Source of the DNA: DASSUW01 sp963789005
GTDB taxonomy: Bacteria > Actinomycetota > Thermoleophilia > Solirubrobacterales > Solirubrobacteraceae
Direction: 5' to 3'
Assembly: GCA_963789005.1 (NCBI GenBank)
Contig: CAWBIZ010000015.1
Coordinates: 248,001 to 312,000 of the forward strand
DNA: 64,000 nucleotides
Below the pieces are notes generated by a model. The model was not told the DNA's origin. It ran no database searches and saw only the letters and a list, made by a program, of their open reading frames with translations. Both the position numbers and the translations under genes were made by a program. This document shows positions 42,931 to 51,183 of this stretch, one piece after another. The number at the start of each line of letters is the position of its first letter. The first letter of the stretch is position 1.

Positions 42931-43323
42931 TCAGCAGGCGCCGGGGTTCTGCGCGCAGAAGTCCTCGAACTGCTGGGCGTTCGAGCCTTCGGGCGGAGCG
43001 GTGTCGTTCGCCGGTCCGTCGTCGGCCTGCGGCTCGGCGGGGGCGGCGGTGCCGCCGCTGGCGTCCGGCTCGGCGGTGCCGGTGTCCCCGGTGCCCTCGG
43101 GTGCCGCCTCCGGGGTCGCGGTCGCGTCGGCGCCCTCGTCCGTCGACTCGTCGGTCGCGGCGGCGTCCTCCTCCGCGGCGTCGCCGCTGGGGGAGACGCC
43201 GGCGTCGGGCACCGTCACGTCGGCCGGCGGGCCGGGCACCTGGGGTGCCAGCGGGTCGTCGCCGCCGCAACCGGCGACGGCGAAGAGCAGCAGCACGGCG
43301 ATCAGGAGCGCGCTGATGCGCAT
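42931..43323 (-). CDS. Short acidic lipoprotein
   Basis: A 130-aa protein with a signal peptide and lipobox (ALLIAVLLLFAVAGCGG, Cys at about 19). The mature region is almost entirely low-complexity Ala/Asp/Glu/Pro/Thr (DAAEEDAAATDESTDEGADA), ending with FEDFCAQNPGAC. It is likely disordered and tethered to the outer face of the membrane. The two terminal Cys may form a disulfide. I do not recognise a function. It lies four bases after the zinc-ribbon gene, in the same orientation. Confidence 0.7.
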   Translation of the reverse strand: MRISALLIAVLLLFAVAGCGGDDPLAPQVPGPPADVTVPDAGVSPSGDAAEEDAAATDESTDEGADATATPEAAPEGTGDTGTAEPDASGGTAAPAEPQADDGPANDTAPPEGSNAQQFEDFCAQNPGAC

Positions 43324-43327
43324 CCGC

Positions 43328-43606
43328 TCACTCCTCCGTGACGCGCGGCAGCGCGGACATGCGCCGGCCGCAGGTCGGGCAGTCGTTGAGATCGCGCTGC
43401 GCCGGCTGGTCGCACCAGTTGCAGAAGCGGAGCGTCTCCACCGCCCACGGCAGCCGCGAGCGCGACGGGACGAGCGGCAGCACCTTGCCGACCACCTCGA
43501 GCGGCTCGCCCGTCTCCCGGTCCCGGTACACGCGGCCCGCCTCAGCCTCCAACAGGATCTCGCGCCCCGATGACGGCGCGCGGAGCCGATACATCTGTCC
43601 GGACAT
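43328..43606 (-). CDS. Small zinc-ribbon protein
   Basis: A 92-aa protein from ATG 43606; a TTG at 43624 would add six residues. The C-terminal third has CNWCDQPAQRDLNDCPTCGR, a CxxC-x10-CxxC zinc ribbon. The N-terminal part (MYRLRAPSSGREILLEAEAG) is a small beta domain. No catalytic signature. It could be a nucleic-acid- or protein-binding accessory factor. It is directly upstream of the acidic lipoprotein on the minus strand. The upstream region holds two copies of a GGGTCTGACCC palindrome. Confidence 0.7.
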   Translation of the reverse strand: MSGQMYRLRAPSSGREILLEAEAGRVYRDRETGEPLEVVGKVLPLVPSRSRLPWAVETLRFCNWCDQPAQRDLNDCPTCGRRMSALPRVTEE

Positions 43607-43641
43607 CGCGGCGGAGCGTAGCAAGGGGGTCGGCGTAGCCG

Positions 43642-43654
43642 GGGGTCTGACCCC
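43642..43654. repeat. GGGTCTGACCC palindrome, copy 1
   Basis: GGGGTCTGACCCC is a near-perfect palindrome around a single T, in the 86-base divergent spacer between the zinc-ribbon gene and the glycosyltransferase. The same 11-base core recurs at 43679-43689 and 59567-59577, only in non-coding DNA. It could be a REP-like element or a regulatory site. Confidence 0.55.
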
Positions 43655-43675
43655 TTAGCGCGTGGCCGAATACCT

Positions 43676-43692
43676 AAAGGGTCTGACCCTTT
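43676..43692. repeat. GGGTCTGACCC palindrome, copy 2, abutting a start codon
   Basis: AAAGGGTC-T-GACCCTTT is a perfect 17-base inverted repeat with a one-base centre, ending directly at the ATG (43693) of the frameshifted glycosyltransferase. It covers the place where a ribosome site should be, so it may control translation or transcription of that gene. Confidence 0.6.
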
Positions 43693-45272
43693 ATGTTGCG
43701 CGGCGTGCGGGTGTTGATCTTCCACGGCTATCTGCTGGCCGGGACCGGCTCGAACGTCTACAACAGCGCGCTGGCGGAGGCGCTCGTGCGCGCCGGCCAC
43801 GAGGTGCACCTGCTCAGCCAGGAGCGCGACCCGCTGGCGCTCGAATGGGTCGACGCGGCGGGCGACTGGGACGGCGGGCGGCTGGAGCTGACCACGCGCC
43901 GCGAGCCGGTGCGGGCGACGGTGTACCGGCCGGACATCGGCGGGCTGCTGCCGGTCTACGTCGCCGATCGCTACGAGGGCGTCGAGGCGCGCGCGTTCCC
44001 CGAGCTGTCCGAGGCCGAGGTCGAGCGCTACGTCGAGGCCAACGTGGCCGCCGTGCGCGAGGTCGCGGCGCGGGCGCGACCCGACGTCGCGCTCGCCAAC
44101 CACCTGGTGATGGGCCCCGCGATCCTCGCGCGGGCGCTCGACGACGTGCCGTACGCGGTCAAGATCCACGGCAGCGCGCTCGAGTACACCGTCAAGCCGC
44201 ACCCGCGGTTCTCACGAGTACGCGCGCGAGGGCCTCGCGCGCGCCCGCGGGATCCTCGTCGGCTCGCGCCACACCGCCGAGAGCCTGTGGGCGGCGATGG
44301 GCGACCCGACGGTCGACGACCGCACGCGCCTCGGGCCGCCGGGCGTCGACGTCGAGCGCTTCGGGCCACGCACGCCCGACGAGGCGCGCGCAGGCCTCGA
44401 GCGCCTCCGCGCCCGCCTGGCGGAGGCCGACGCCGCGGGTGGTGAGGCGGTCGCGGCCGCTGCGCCCGCCGGTAACGCGGCCAGCGCCGGGGGCGATTCG
44501 TTCTCCCGTTCGGCCGGTGAGGCGGCCGCGGCGCTCGCGACGATCGAGCCGGGCGATCGGCTCGTCGTGTTCGTGGGCAAGCTGATCGCGTCGAAGGGCG
44601 TCGAGCTGCTGCTGGCCGCGTGGCCGCTGGTGCTCGCGCGCGAGCCGCGGGCGAGGCTGCTCGTGGTCGGCTTCGGCGCGTTCCGGCCGGAGCTCGAGCG
44701 GCTCGCGGCCGCGCTGGCCGGCGGCGACCTGGAAACGGCGCGCGGGGATCCGTGCCGAGCACGGCGGCGAGCTGCCCCACCTGGCCGCGTTCCTCGAGGG
44801 CGCCGGCGACGACTACCGGGCAGCGGCCGCCGGGATGACCGAGCGGATCGCGTGGGCGGGGCGGCTCGACCACGCCGAGCTCACCGACGTGCTCCCTCGG
44901 GCCGAGGCGATGGCCGTGACGAGCACGTTCCCGGAGGCGTTCGGGATGGTGGCCGCCGAGGCGGCCGCCTGCGGCGCGCTCCCGGTCGTCGCTGCCCATT
45001 CCGGCCTCGCCGAGGTCGCGCGCACGCTCGCGGACGCGGTTCCCGCACAGGCGCGCCCGTGGCTGACCTTCGAGGTGGGTCCCGGAGCCGTGCACCAGCT
45101 TGCCGGCAACCTCACCGCCTGGCTGGCGGCGCCCGCCGACACCCGCGCGGCCACGCGCGACGCGATCGTCGCGGCCACGCGCGACGCCTATTCCTGGGAA
45201 GGCGTGGCCCGCTCGGTGATCGCCGCGGCGCAGGGCGAGCTCGACGCGCTGCCGCGCCCCGCCGCCACCTGA
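43693..45272 (+). CDS. GT4-type glycosyltransferase with two apparent +1 frameshifts
   Basis: Three consecutive frames together encode one protein. Frame 1 gives the N-terminal domain (VLIFHGYLLAGTGSNVYNSA to KPHPRF). Frame 2 starts at about 44210-44215 with EYAREGLARARGILVGSRHT and carries VVFVGKLIASKGVELLLAAW. Frame 3 starts at the G4 run 44744-44747 and carries RIAWAGRLDHAELTDVLPRA, then AVTSTFPEAFGMVAAEAAAC with the E-x7-E motif. Removing one base at each place leaves 525 codons. It would use a nucleotide sugar in the cytoplasm. Either two consensus errors or a decaying gene. The start codon abuts a perfect palindrome. Confidence 0.72.
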
Positions 45273-45292
45273 ACCAATAGGATCACGCGCTC

Positions 45293-46039
45293 ATGAGGAG
45301 CGGGGTGCGCAACGGGTTCGTGGCTGCGGCGATCGTCGCTGCGGCGGCCGGCGTCGGCGGCTGCGAGCTGACCGACTCGGGGACGAACCTCGTGAACGGC
45401 AAGGAGAAGTTCATCGAGAAGTGCAGCTCCTGCCACGTGCTCGCCCGCGCCGAGGCGAGGGGCGTGACGGGGCCGAACCTCGACCAGGCATTCCAGCGCG
45501 CCCGCCAGGACGGCTTCGGCGAGAGCACGTTCGAGGGCCTCGTCCACCAGCAGATCCTCTATCCGGCGATCAACCAGCAGCGCGACCCGGAGACCGGCCG
45601 CGCGCTGCCGCTGATGCCGGCCGACCTCGTGACCGGCGAGGACGCGGAGGACGTCGCCGCCTACGTCGCGAGCGCCGCGGCCCGCGGCGGCGAGGACACC
45701 GGCGCGCTCGCCCAGGTCGGCGGCGGCGGCCCCGAGGGCACGGCCGAGGCCGAGGGCGGCGTGCTCGAGATCCCCGCCGCGGAGAGCGGCCAGCTCTTCT
45801 ACCAGTTCGCCGACGCGACCGCGCAGCCCGGCAACCTGACGATCCAGTCGCCGAACGAGTCCTCGGTCGACCACAACATCGCGCTCGAAGGCGGCGGCGT
45901 GGACGAGGTCGGCGAGGTGGTCGCGGACGGCGGCGTGTCGGAGATCGACGTCGACGTCGACGCCGGCGAGTACCAGTTCTACTGCTCGGTCGAGGGCCAC
46001 CGCGAGGGCGGCATGGAGGGCACGCTCACCGTCGAATGA
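45293..46039 (+). CDS. Cytochrome c / cupredoxin fusion lipoprotein
   Basis: A 248-aa protein with a lipobox-like signal (AAAAGVGGCELTD, Cys at about 25). A c-type cytochrome domain spans about 37-125, with the heme motif CSSCHVLARAE and a likely Met ligand in ALPLMPADLV. A plastocyanin-like domain covers about 155-248. It has VDHNIALEG (His) and YQFYCSVEGHREGGMEG, whose Cys, His and Met fit type 1 copper ligands. Two electron carriers in one membrane-anchored chain suggest an electron donor to the adjacent caa3 oxidase. It converges on the cox cluster, 7 bases from the next stop. Confidence 0.85.
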   Translation: MRSGVRNGFVAAAIVAAAAGVGGCELTDSGTNLVNGKEKFIEKCSSCHVLARAEARGVTGPNLDQAFQRARQDGFGESTFEGLVHQQILYPAINQQRDPETGRALPLMPADLVTGEDAEDVAAYVASAAARGGEDTGALAQVGGGGPEGTAEAEGGVLEIPAAESGQLFYQFADATAQPGNLTIQSPNESSVDHNIALEGGGVDEVGEVVADGGVSEIDVDVDAGEYQFYCSVEGHREGGMEGTLTVE

Positions 46040-46046
46040 GCGGGCT

Positions 46047-46154
46047 CTACAGAGCCTGAACGACCAGCGCGACCGCGACCACGAACGCCACGACCACCAG
46101 CACGTAGACGAGCAGCCGGAACGCCTCGCGCTCCGACCGCAGCGGGTTGATCAC
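46047..46154 (-). CDS. 35-aa single-span membrane protein of the cox cluster
   Basis: GTG 46154 to TAG 46047, overlapping the coxC stop by 4 bases (GTGA). The peptide starts VINPLRSEREAFRLLVYVLV and continues as an all-hydrophobic helix (VVAFVVAVALVVQAL). A basic/acidic N-terminal helix then one transmembrane span is typical of small oxidase accessory peptides. Recognition as a real gene rests on the overlap, codon use like its neighbours and the coherent membrane helix. It may be a structural subunit of the A2 oxidase. Confidence 0.6.
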   Translation of the reverse strand: MINPLRSEREAFRLLVYVLVVVAFVVAVALVVQAL

Positions 46155-46747
46155 AGGATGTAGATCGTCAGGTAGACGACCAGCCACATGATGTCGACGA
46201 AGTGCCAGTAGATCCCCGGCACCTCGACACCCAGGTGCATCTGCGAGGAGAAGTGCCCGCGGAACGCCCGGATGGTGACCATCGCCAGCAGCGTCAGCCC
46301 GATGAAGACGTGCGCGCCGTGCAGCCCGGTCAGCCCGTAGAAGATCGTGCCCTGCGCGTGGTCCTGGGGCGCGAAGCCGACGTGCACGTACTCGTTGATC
46401 TGCACGAACAGGAACGTCGCGCCGAGCAGGAACGTCGTCACCATCCCGGCCTGCAGGCCCCAGCGGTTGTCGCTCTTGACCGACTCGAGCGCCCAGTGCA
46501 TGGTGAACGACGACGACACGAGGATCGCGGTGTTGACGCCCGCGATCAGCTTCGGCAGCTCGGTGCCCTCGGCCGGCCAGTCGGCGCCGCCCACGACGCG
46601 GATGAAGAAGTACGCCGTGAAGAAGGCCCCGAAGACCATCACCTCGGAGATGATGAAAAGGTACATCCCGAGCTGCCGCGCATCGACGCGCGAGGACTTG
46701 TGCGCCTCGGGCGGCCCGTGATGATGGTCGACGGCGTGCGCTTCCAT
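46151..46747 (-). CDS. coxC: Cytochrome c oxidase subunit III
   Basis: A 198-aa protein of the short five-span type. After a His-rich leader (EAHAVDHHHGPPEAH) come RQLGMYLFIISEVMVFGAFF, ISSSF-like MHWALESVK, FLFVQINEYVHVGF and YGLTGLHGAHVFIGLTLLAM, ending YWHFVDIMWLVVYLTIYIL. These are the conserved CoxC signatures, including the Glu in ISEVM. It stabilises the subunit I/II core in the membrane. It begins at the last base of the Usp-like stop. No second coxC is seen beside the A1-type ctaD at 56 kb. Confidence 0.93.
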   Translation of the reverse strand: MEAHAVDHHHGPPEAHKSSRVDARQLGMYLFIISEVMVFGAFFTAYFFIRVVGGADWPAEGTELPKLIAGVNTAILVSSSFTMHWALESVKSDNRWGLQAGMVTTFLLGATFLFVQINEYVHVGFAPQDHAQGTIFYGLTGLHGAHVFIGLTLLAMVTIRAFRGHFSSQMHLGVEVPGIYWHFVDIMWLVVYLTIYIL

Positions 46748-47568
46748 CAGGCCTGCGCGCCCACTTCGGCCTGCTCGATGTGCTCGACCGGCTTGTTGGT
46801 GGCCGACTGCACGCGCTCGACGAGCTTGTCGGCCATCCACTGCGACTGGCCGGCCGGCAGGGTCGAGATCACGATCTCCGAGATGCTGAAGTACTGGACG
46901 GCGTTGAGGATCGCGATGTAGGGGTCGGGGTCGCCGATCATGCCGCCGGCCACGATCCCGTCGTCGGAGAGCGACTTCAGGAGCGCCGCCAGGCGCTCGC
47001 GCGCCTGGGCGACGGCGCCGCCGTGGGCGGCAGGCTGGGGGACGACCGCGATGAACCGGCGCGGGCCCTCGGCGGCCAGCTCGTGCAGCCGCTCCGAGAG
47101 CCGCCCGGAGGAGATCGTCTGGTTGGCGACGACGAGCGTGACGTCGAACGGCAGGCCCTCGCGCACGAGGTCGACGATCACGTGCTCGACCGGCAGGCCG
47201 GTCTCCTCGCGCAGGCGCCCGGGCAGGTCGCGCCGCAGCCAGCCCGAGGCCGCCGCCGGCAGCGTCGAGATGATGATCTCGTCGACGGAGTGCTCGGCGA
47301 TCGCGTCGGTCGCGGCCAGGAACGGGTCGGGATCGCCGACCTCGCCCGAGCTCTTGATCCCCTGCTCGCGCAGGAACGCGCGCGCGAGGTCCACCCGCAC
47401 CTGCGCGCTCGAGCGCACCGCCTCGTCGTAGATCACGTTGCCGTGCTTGGGCCGCGTCTTCGGGACGACGATGTGGAAGCGGACGTCCTCGCCGCGATGC
47501 GCGACCATCGCGTCCAGCATCCCCTTGCCGGCGATCGTCTCGTTGGCGAGGATCAGGATCGTCTTCAC
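46747..47568 (-). CDS. Tandem universal-stress-like (UspA fold) protein inside the cox operon
   Basis: A 273-aa protein with two related halves. Each has a beta-strand start (KTILILANETIAGKGMLDAM; FDVTLVVANQTISSGRLSER), a central acidic loop (GEVGDPDPFLAATDAI; GGMIGDPDPYIAILNAV), then EIIISTLPAAASGWLRRDLP or EIVISTLPAGQSQWMADKLV. These resemble UspA/HUP nucleotide-binding folds duplicated in tandem. It overlaps ctaD by 4 bases and abuts coxC, so it is made with the oxidase. It may sense energy state or help assembly; neither is proven. I do not know a named family with this exact role. Confidence 0.7.
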   Translation of the reverse strand: MKTILILANETIAGKGMLDAMVAHRGEDVRFHIVVPKTRPKHGNVIYDEAVRSSAQVRVDLARAFLREQGIKSSGEVGDPDPFLAATDAIAEHSVDEIIISTLPAAASGWLRRDLPGRLREETGLPVEHVIVDLVREGLPFDVTLVVANQTISSGRLSERLHELAAEGPRRFIAVVPQPAAHGGAVAQARERLAALLKSLSDDGIVAGGMIGDPDPYIAILNAVQYFSISEIVISTLPAGQSQWMADKLVERVQSATNKPVEHIEQAEVGAQA

Positions 47569-49481
47569 GGCTCGCTCTCCCTCTCAGGTGCTCCGGCGGG
47601 TTGTCGGGGCCGTGCCTCCGCCGGCGGCTGGAAGATGCCGTGCTGCGCACCCGGGACGCCGTACTCGTACGGCCCGCCGACCACGGTCGGGATGCGGTCG
47701 AAGTTGAAGATCGGCGGCGGCGAGGAGACCTGCCACTCGAGCGTCAGCGCCCGCCACGGGTTGGCCTCGGCGATCGGGCCGCCGCGCCACGAGGCCACCA
47801 TGTTGTAGACGAAGATCAGCGTCGCGATCCCCAGCAGGAACGAGCTCAGCGAGATGAACAGGTTCCAGCTCGCGAACTGCTCCGGGTAGTCGGCGACGCG
47901 CCGCGGCATGCCCTGCACGCCGATCAGGTGCATCGGCCCGAACGTGAGGTTGAAGCCGACGAACGTGAGCCAGAAGTGCAGCTTGCCGAGGCCCTCGTCG
48001 AACATCCGGCCCGTCATCTTCGGGAACCAGTAGTAGACCCCGGCGAAGATCGTGAACAGCGAGCCGCCGTAGAGCACGTAGTGGATGTGGGCGACGATGA
48101 AGTACGTGTCGCTGACGTGGATCGTGAGCGGCACCATCGCGAGCATCACGCCCGAGATCCCGCCGAGGGTGAACATCGTCAGGAAGCCGAGCGCGAACAG
48201 CATCGGCGTGTCCAGATGCAGGATGCCGCGCCACAGCGTGGCGAGCCAGGAGAAGATCTTGATCCCGGTCGGGACGGCGATGATCGCCGTGGTGACCATC
48301 ATCGGGATCCGGATCCACTCCTGCATGCCCGACACGAACATGTGGTGCGCCCAGACCGTGAAGCCGAGCAGCACGATCGCCAGCAGCGAGAAGGCCATCA
48401 TCCGGTAGCCGAAGATCGGCTTTCGGGACTTCACGGCGATGACCTCGGAGATGATCCCGAAGCCCGGCAGCATCATGATGTAGACGGCCGGGTGCGAGTA
48501 GAACCAGAAGACGTGCTGGTACATCAGCACGTCGCCGTCGCCCGACGGGCGGAAGAAGTTGAAGCGCAGCGCGTAGTCGAGCAGCACGAAGAACTGCGAC
48601 GCGGCGATGAACGGCGTGGCGATGACCACCAGCAGCGAGGTCGAGAAGTTCGCCCACACCAGCAGCGGCATGCGCCAGAACGACATGCCGGGCGCGCGCA
48701 TGGTCACGATCGTGACCAGGAAGTTGAGCGCCGTGGCGATCGAGGACGCGCCCGCGAACTGGACCCCGATCGTGAAGAACATCTGCCCGATCGGGACGTT
48801 CGTGGAGAGCGGCGCGTACGCCGTCCAGCCGGTGGCGAACGAGCCGCCCGGGGCGAAGAACGACGCGGTCATCATGATCCCGCCGATCGGCAGCATCCAG
48901 AACGACAGGGCGTTCAGCCGCGGGAACGCCATGTCCGGCGCCCCGATCATCAGCGGCAGCACGTAGTTCGCCAGCCCGGCGAAGACCGGGATGATGAACA
49001 GGAAGATCATCAGCGACGCATGGACGCTGAACAGGCCGTTATAGGCGTTCGTGTCCACGAACTGCTGGCCCGGCGCCGCCAGCTCGGCGCGCACGATCAT
49101 GGCCAGCAGGCCGCCGACGAGCATGAAGAAGAACGAGGTGACGACGTACTGGATCCCGATCACCTTGTGATCGGTGTTGACCCGGAAGTAGTCGCGCCAC
49201 GAGTGGGCGCCGTGGCTCGAGTGGTCCTCCGGGCGCGTCGGGCGGCCCGAGATGTAGTAGCCCCAGTAGTCGAACGCGCCGATGCCGGCGAGGAAGAACA
49301 GGGGCGCGGCGAGCAGCGAGACGAGCAGGATCGCGTCCTGCGCGTTGCCGGTCAGGCCGCCGTCGAAGCTCTCCAGCCCGTACGCGAGGCGGATGACGAG
49401 GACGAGCGCGGCGGAGAACAGCACGCCGATCGCGAAATAGAGACCGCCCCGCTTCAGGCCCGGGGCTCGCATCGTCCTCAC
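47565..49481 (-). CDS. ctaD: Cytochrome c oxidase subunit I, A2-type (YSHPxV)
   Basis: A 638-aa heme-copper oxidase subunit with at least 12 spans. Ligand and active-site motifs are present: FSVHASLMIFLFIIPV (low-spin heme His), HVFWFYSHPAVYIMMLPGFG (CuB His-Tyr pair), FTVWAHHMFVSGM (CuB His pair), YFIVAHIHYVLYGGS (heme ligands). The sequence YSHPA replaces the usual GHPE, so the D-channel Glu is missing and a Tyr-Ser is present, the mark of A2-type enzymes. The C-terminus has a Pro-rich tail. GTG 49481 is chosen because a GGAGG lies 10 bases upstream. Works with the fused cytochrome c subunit II. Confidence 0.93.
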   Translation of the reverse strand: MRTMRAPGLKRGGLYFAIGVLFSAALVLVIRLAYGLESFDGGLTGNAQDAILLVSLLAAPLFFLAGIGAFDYWGYYISGRPTRPEDHSSHGAHSWRDYFRVNTDHKVIGIQYVVTSFFFMLVGGLLAMIVRAELAAPGQQFVDTNAYNGLFSVHASLMIFLFIIPVFAGLANYVLPLMIGAPDMAFPRLNALSFWMLPIGGIMMTASFFAPGGSFATGWTAYAPLSTNVPIGQMFFTIGVQFAGASSIATALNFLVTIVTMRAPGMSFWRMPLLVWANFSTSLLVVIATPFIAASQFFVLLDYALRFNFFRPSGDGDVLMYQHVFWFYSHPAVYIMMLPGFGIISEVIAVKSRKPIFGYRMMAFSLLAIVLLGFTVWAHHMFVSGMQEWIRIPMMVTTAIIAVPTGIKIFSWLATLWRGILHLDTPMLFALGFLTMFTLGGISGVMLAMVPLTIHVSDTYFIVAHIHYVLYGGSLFTIFAGVYYWFPKMTGRMFDEGLGKLHFWLTFVGFNLTFGPMHLIGVQGMPRRVADYPEQFASWNLFISLSSFLLGIATLIFVYNMVASWRGGPIAEANPWRALTLEWQVSSPPPIFNFDRIPTVVGGPYEYGVPGAQHGIFQPPAEARPRQPAGAPERESEP

Positions 49482-50545
49482 TAGCCGGCCACCTCCGTCA
49501 GATACTCAACCAGCGCGTCGACCTGCTCCGGCGACAGGCTGTCACCGTAGCGCGGCATCAGCCCCGGTTGGAAGCCGTCCGCCACCTCGGAGTCCGGATC
49601 GACGATCGCCTGCTCGAGCTCCTCGGGGCTCATCCCCGGCACGGCCTCGTCGAGGTTCGGCCCGGTGGCGGCCGTCGTGCCGGCGTCGGCGAGCGTGTGG
49701 CAGGCGCCGCACGCCTGCGGCTGCGCGGCGTCGGTGAACAGCGTCTGGCCGTCGGTCTCGCCGCCGCCGCCTCCGCCCTCGGCCTGCGGGCCGCGCGCCA
49801 GCTCGGCGAGCCTGGCGTCGTAGTCCTCGCGCGAGACGACGTGGGCGCTCTGGCGCATCGTCGAGTGCCCGAGGCCGCACAGCTCCGCGCACACGACCGG
49901 GAACTCGCCCATGCGGTCGGTGGTCGTCACGCGCAGGTGCGTGTCGATCCCCGGCACGGCGTCGATCTTCATGCGAAACGCCGGGACCCAGAAGTCGTGG
50001 ATCACGTCCTTGGACTGGACGGTGAAGTCCACCGGCGTGTTCTGGGGCAGGTAGAGCTGCGGCGAGGCGATCTCGTCGCCGCCCTCACTTTCGTAGAAGA
50101 ACGTCCACGTGAACTGCTCGCCGACGACGCGCACGTTGAGCGTCTCGCTGGCGGTCGCCTCCTCCTCGATGTCGACCAGCACCACGTAGGCGTAGGTGCA
50201 GAGCGCCACGAGCAGGATCGCGGGGATCGCCGTCCAGACGATCTCGAGCTTCGTGTTGCCGTGGATCGGCGGGCCGTCCTTGAGCTCCTCGCCGGGGCGC
50301 ATGCGGAACTTGATCGCGCTGTAGAGCACGATCGTCTCCACCAGCACGAAGACCGGCACCGAGGCGATCAGCAGGACGTCCCACAGCGTGTCGATCGGGC
50401 CGGCCTGCTCGGAGGCGGGGACGGGGAACCAGTCGATCAGCAGCGCGAGCGCGATGCCGAGGATCGAGGCGATCGCCCCGATCACGAGCATCTGGGTGAG
50501 CTGAGCGCGGCTCTCCTTCGACGCGACCGGCGCCTGCTCGCTCAT
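49481..50545 (-). CDS. ctaC: Cytochrome c oxidase subunit II with fused cytochrome c (caa3 type)
   Basis: A 354-aa protein. Two N-terminal spans (LVIGAIASILGIALALLIDW; VPVFVLVETIVLYSAIKF) precede the extracytoplasmic CuA domain, with WTFFYESEGG, KDVIHDFWVPAFRMKIDAVP and the copper motif VVCAELCGLGHSTMRQS. A Gly linker leads to a C-terminal cytochrome c domain with CGACHTLADA and a likely Met ligand in GLMPRYGDS. This is the caa3 layout, in which the enzyme carries its own electron entry. ATG 50545 has a good GAGGAG ribosome site. Confidence 0.94.
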   Translation of the reverse strand: MSEQAPVASKESRAQLTQMLVIGAIASILGIALALLIDWFPVPASEQAGPIDTLWDVLLIASVPVFVLVETIVLYSAIKFRMRPGEELKDGPPIHGNTKLEIVWTAIPAILLVALCTYAYVVLVDIEEEATASETLNVRVVGEQFTWTFFYESEGGDEIASPQLYLPQNTPVDFTVQSKDVIHDFWVPAFRMKIDAVPGIDTHLRVTTTDRMGEFPVVCAELCGLGHSTMRQSAHVVSREDYDARLAELARGPQAEGGGGGGETDGQTLFTDAAQPQACGACHTLADAGTTAATGPNLDEAVPGMSPEELEQAIVDPDSEVADGFQPGLMPRYGDSLSPEQVDALVEYLTEVAG

Positions 50546-50626
50546 CGGCTCCTCTCCACGCCCATGAAGCGCGCATCCTATGCAACCGGTGCGGCGGACG
50601 CTGCGGTCGTGGCGACCCTGGCGCGC

Positions 50627-51037
50627 CTACGCGGCGCGGCTGCGCAACACGCCGTTCCCGGCGCGGAAATCCGAGGGCGCGACGCCCCGATGGCGGCGGA
50701 ACGCCTTGGCGAACTGGGCGGGCTGCCGGTAGCCCACGCGGTGGGCCACCTCGCGCACGGTCAGCGCGCGCGACTCGAGCAGCTCGGCGGCCCGCTGCAT
50801 CCGGACCTGGGTCAGGTGGTCGCGGAACGTCGTCCCGCCGATCTCGGCGTACGCGCGCTGCAGCTGGCGGCGCGACGAGGCGACACGGCGCGCGATGTCG
50901 TCGAGCGAGAGGTCCGATGCGAAGTCGCGTTCGACGATGGCGTTGGCCTCGTCGAGCAGGCTGGCCCTGAGGCGGATGGTTGTGGGTCGTTGCGTCGGCA
51001 CACCATTCCTACGCACGAAGGCGTCGCCGCGGATCAC
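50627..51037 (-). CDS. AraC-family DNA-binding protein without sensor domain
   Basis: A 136-aa protein from GTG 51037; another GTG at 51001 would trim 12 residues. It is essentially a single AraC DNA-binding domain. The first helix-turn-helix has ASDLSLDDIARRVASSRRQL and QRAYAEIGGTTFRDHLTQVR; the second has ALTVREVAHRVGYRQPAQFA and KAFRRHRGVAPSDFR. There is no N-terminal ligand-binding domain. It reads towards ctaC, 80 bases away, and is divergent from the small membrane-protein/rsb run. It is thus a candidate regulator of the A2 oxidase or of the stress module. Confidence 0.82.
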   Translation of the reverse strand: MIRGDAFVRRNGVPTQRPTTIRLRASLLDEANAIVERDFASDLSLDDIARRVASSRRQLQRAYAEIGGTTFRDHLTQVRMQRAAELLESRALTVREVAHRVGYRQPAQFAKAFRRHRGVAPSDFRAGNGVLRSRAA

Positions 51038-51072
51038 ACCGCGCCGCGGAGTGGTTGTCTAGACTCCGGCCG

Positions 51073-51183
51073 ATGGACCGCCGGCTTGCGCGCCGCAATC
51101 TCCGTACGGCGCTGATCACCGCGGTGATCGGGCTCCTGATGTTCGCGCTGACCTTCGTCGCCGCCCTCCTCTACGTGGCATGA
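51073..51183 (+). CDS. 36-aa single-span membrane protein
   Basis: ATG 51073 to TGA 51183, overlapping the next gene by 4 bases. The peptide begins MDRRLARRNLRTALITAVIG and ends in a transmembrane helix (LLMFALTFVAALLYVA). The positive-inside rule places the N-terminus in the cytoplasm. A TAGACT hexamer at 51060-51065 ends 7 bases before the ATG and could be the -10 box of a leaderless transcript. It resembles small oxidase accessory peptides but has no family I can name. Confidence 0.6.
   Translation: MDRRLARRNLRTALITAVIGLLMFALTFVAALLYVA

Noticed and set aside
44210..44750. Programmed ribosomal frameshifting in the split glycosyltransferase
   Set aside because: No slippery heptamer or downstream structure typical of programmed shifting was evident, and two separate shifts in one gene make it improbable.
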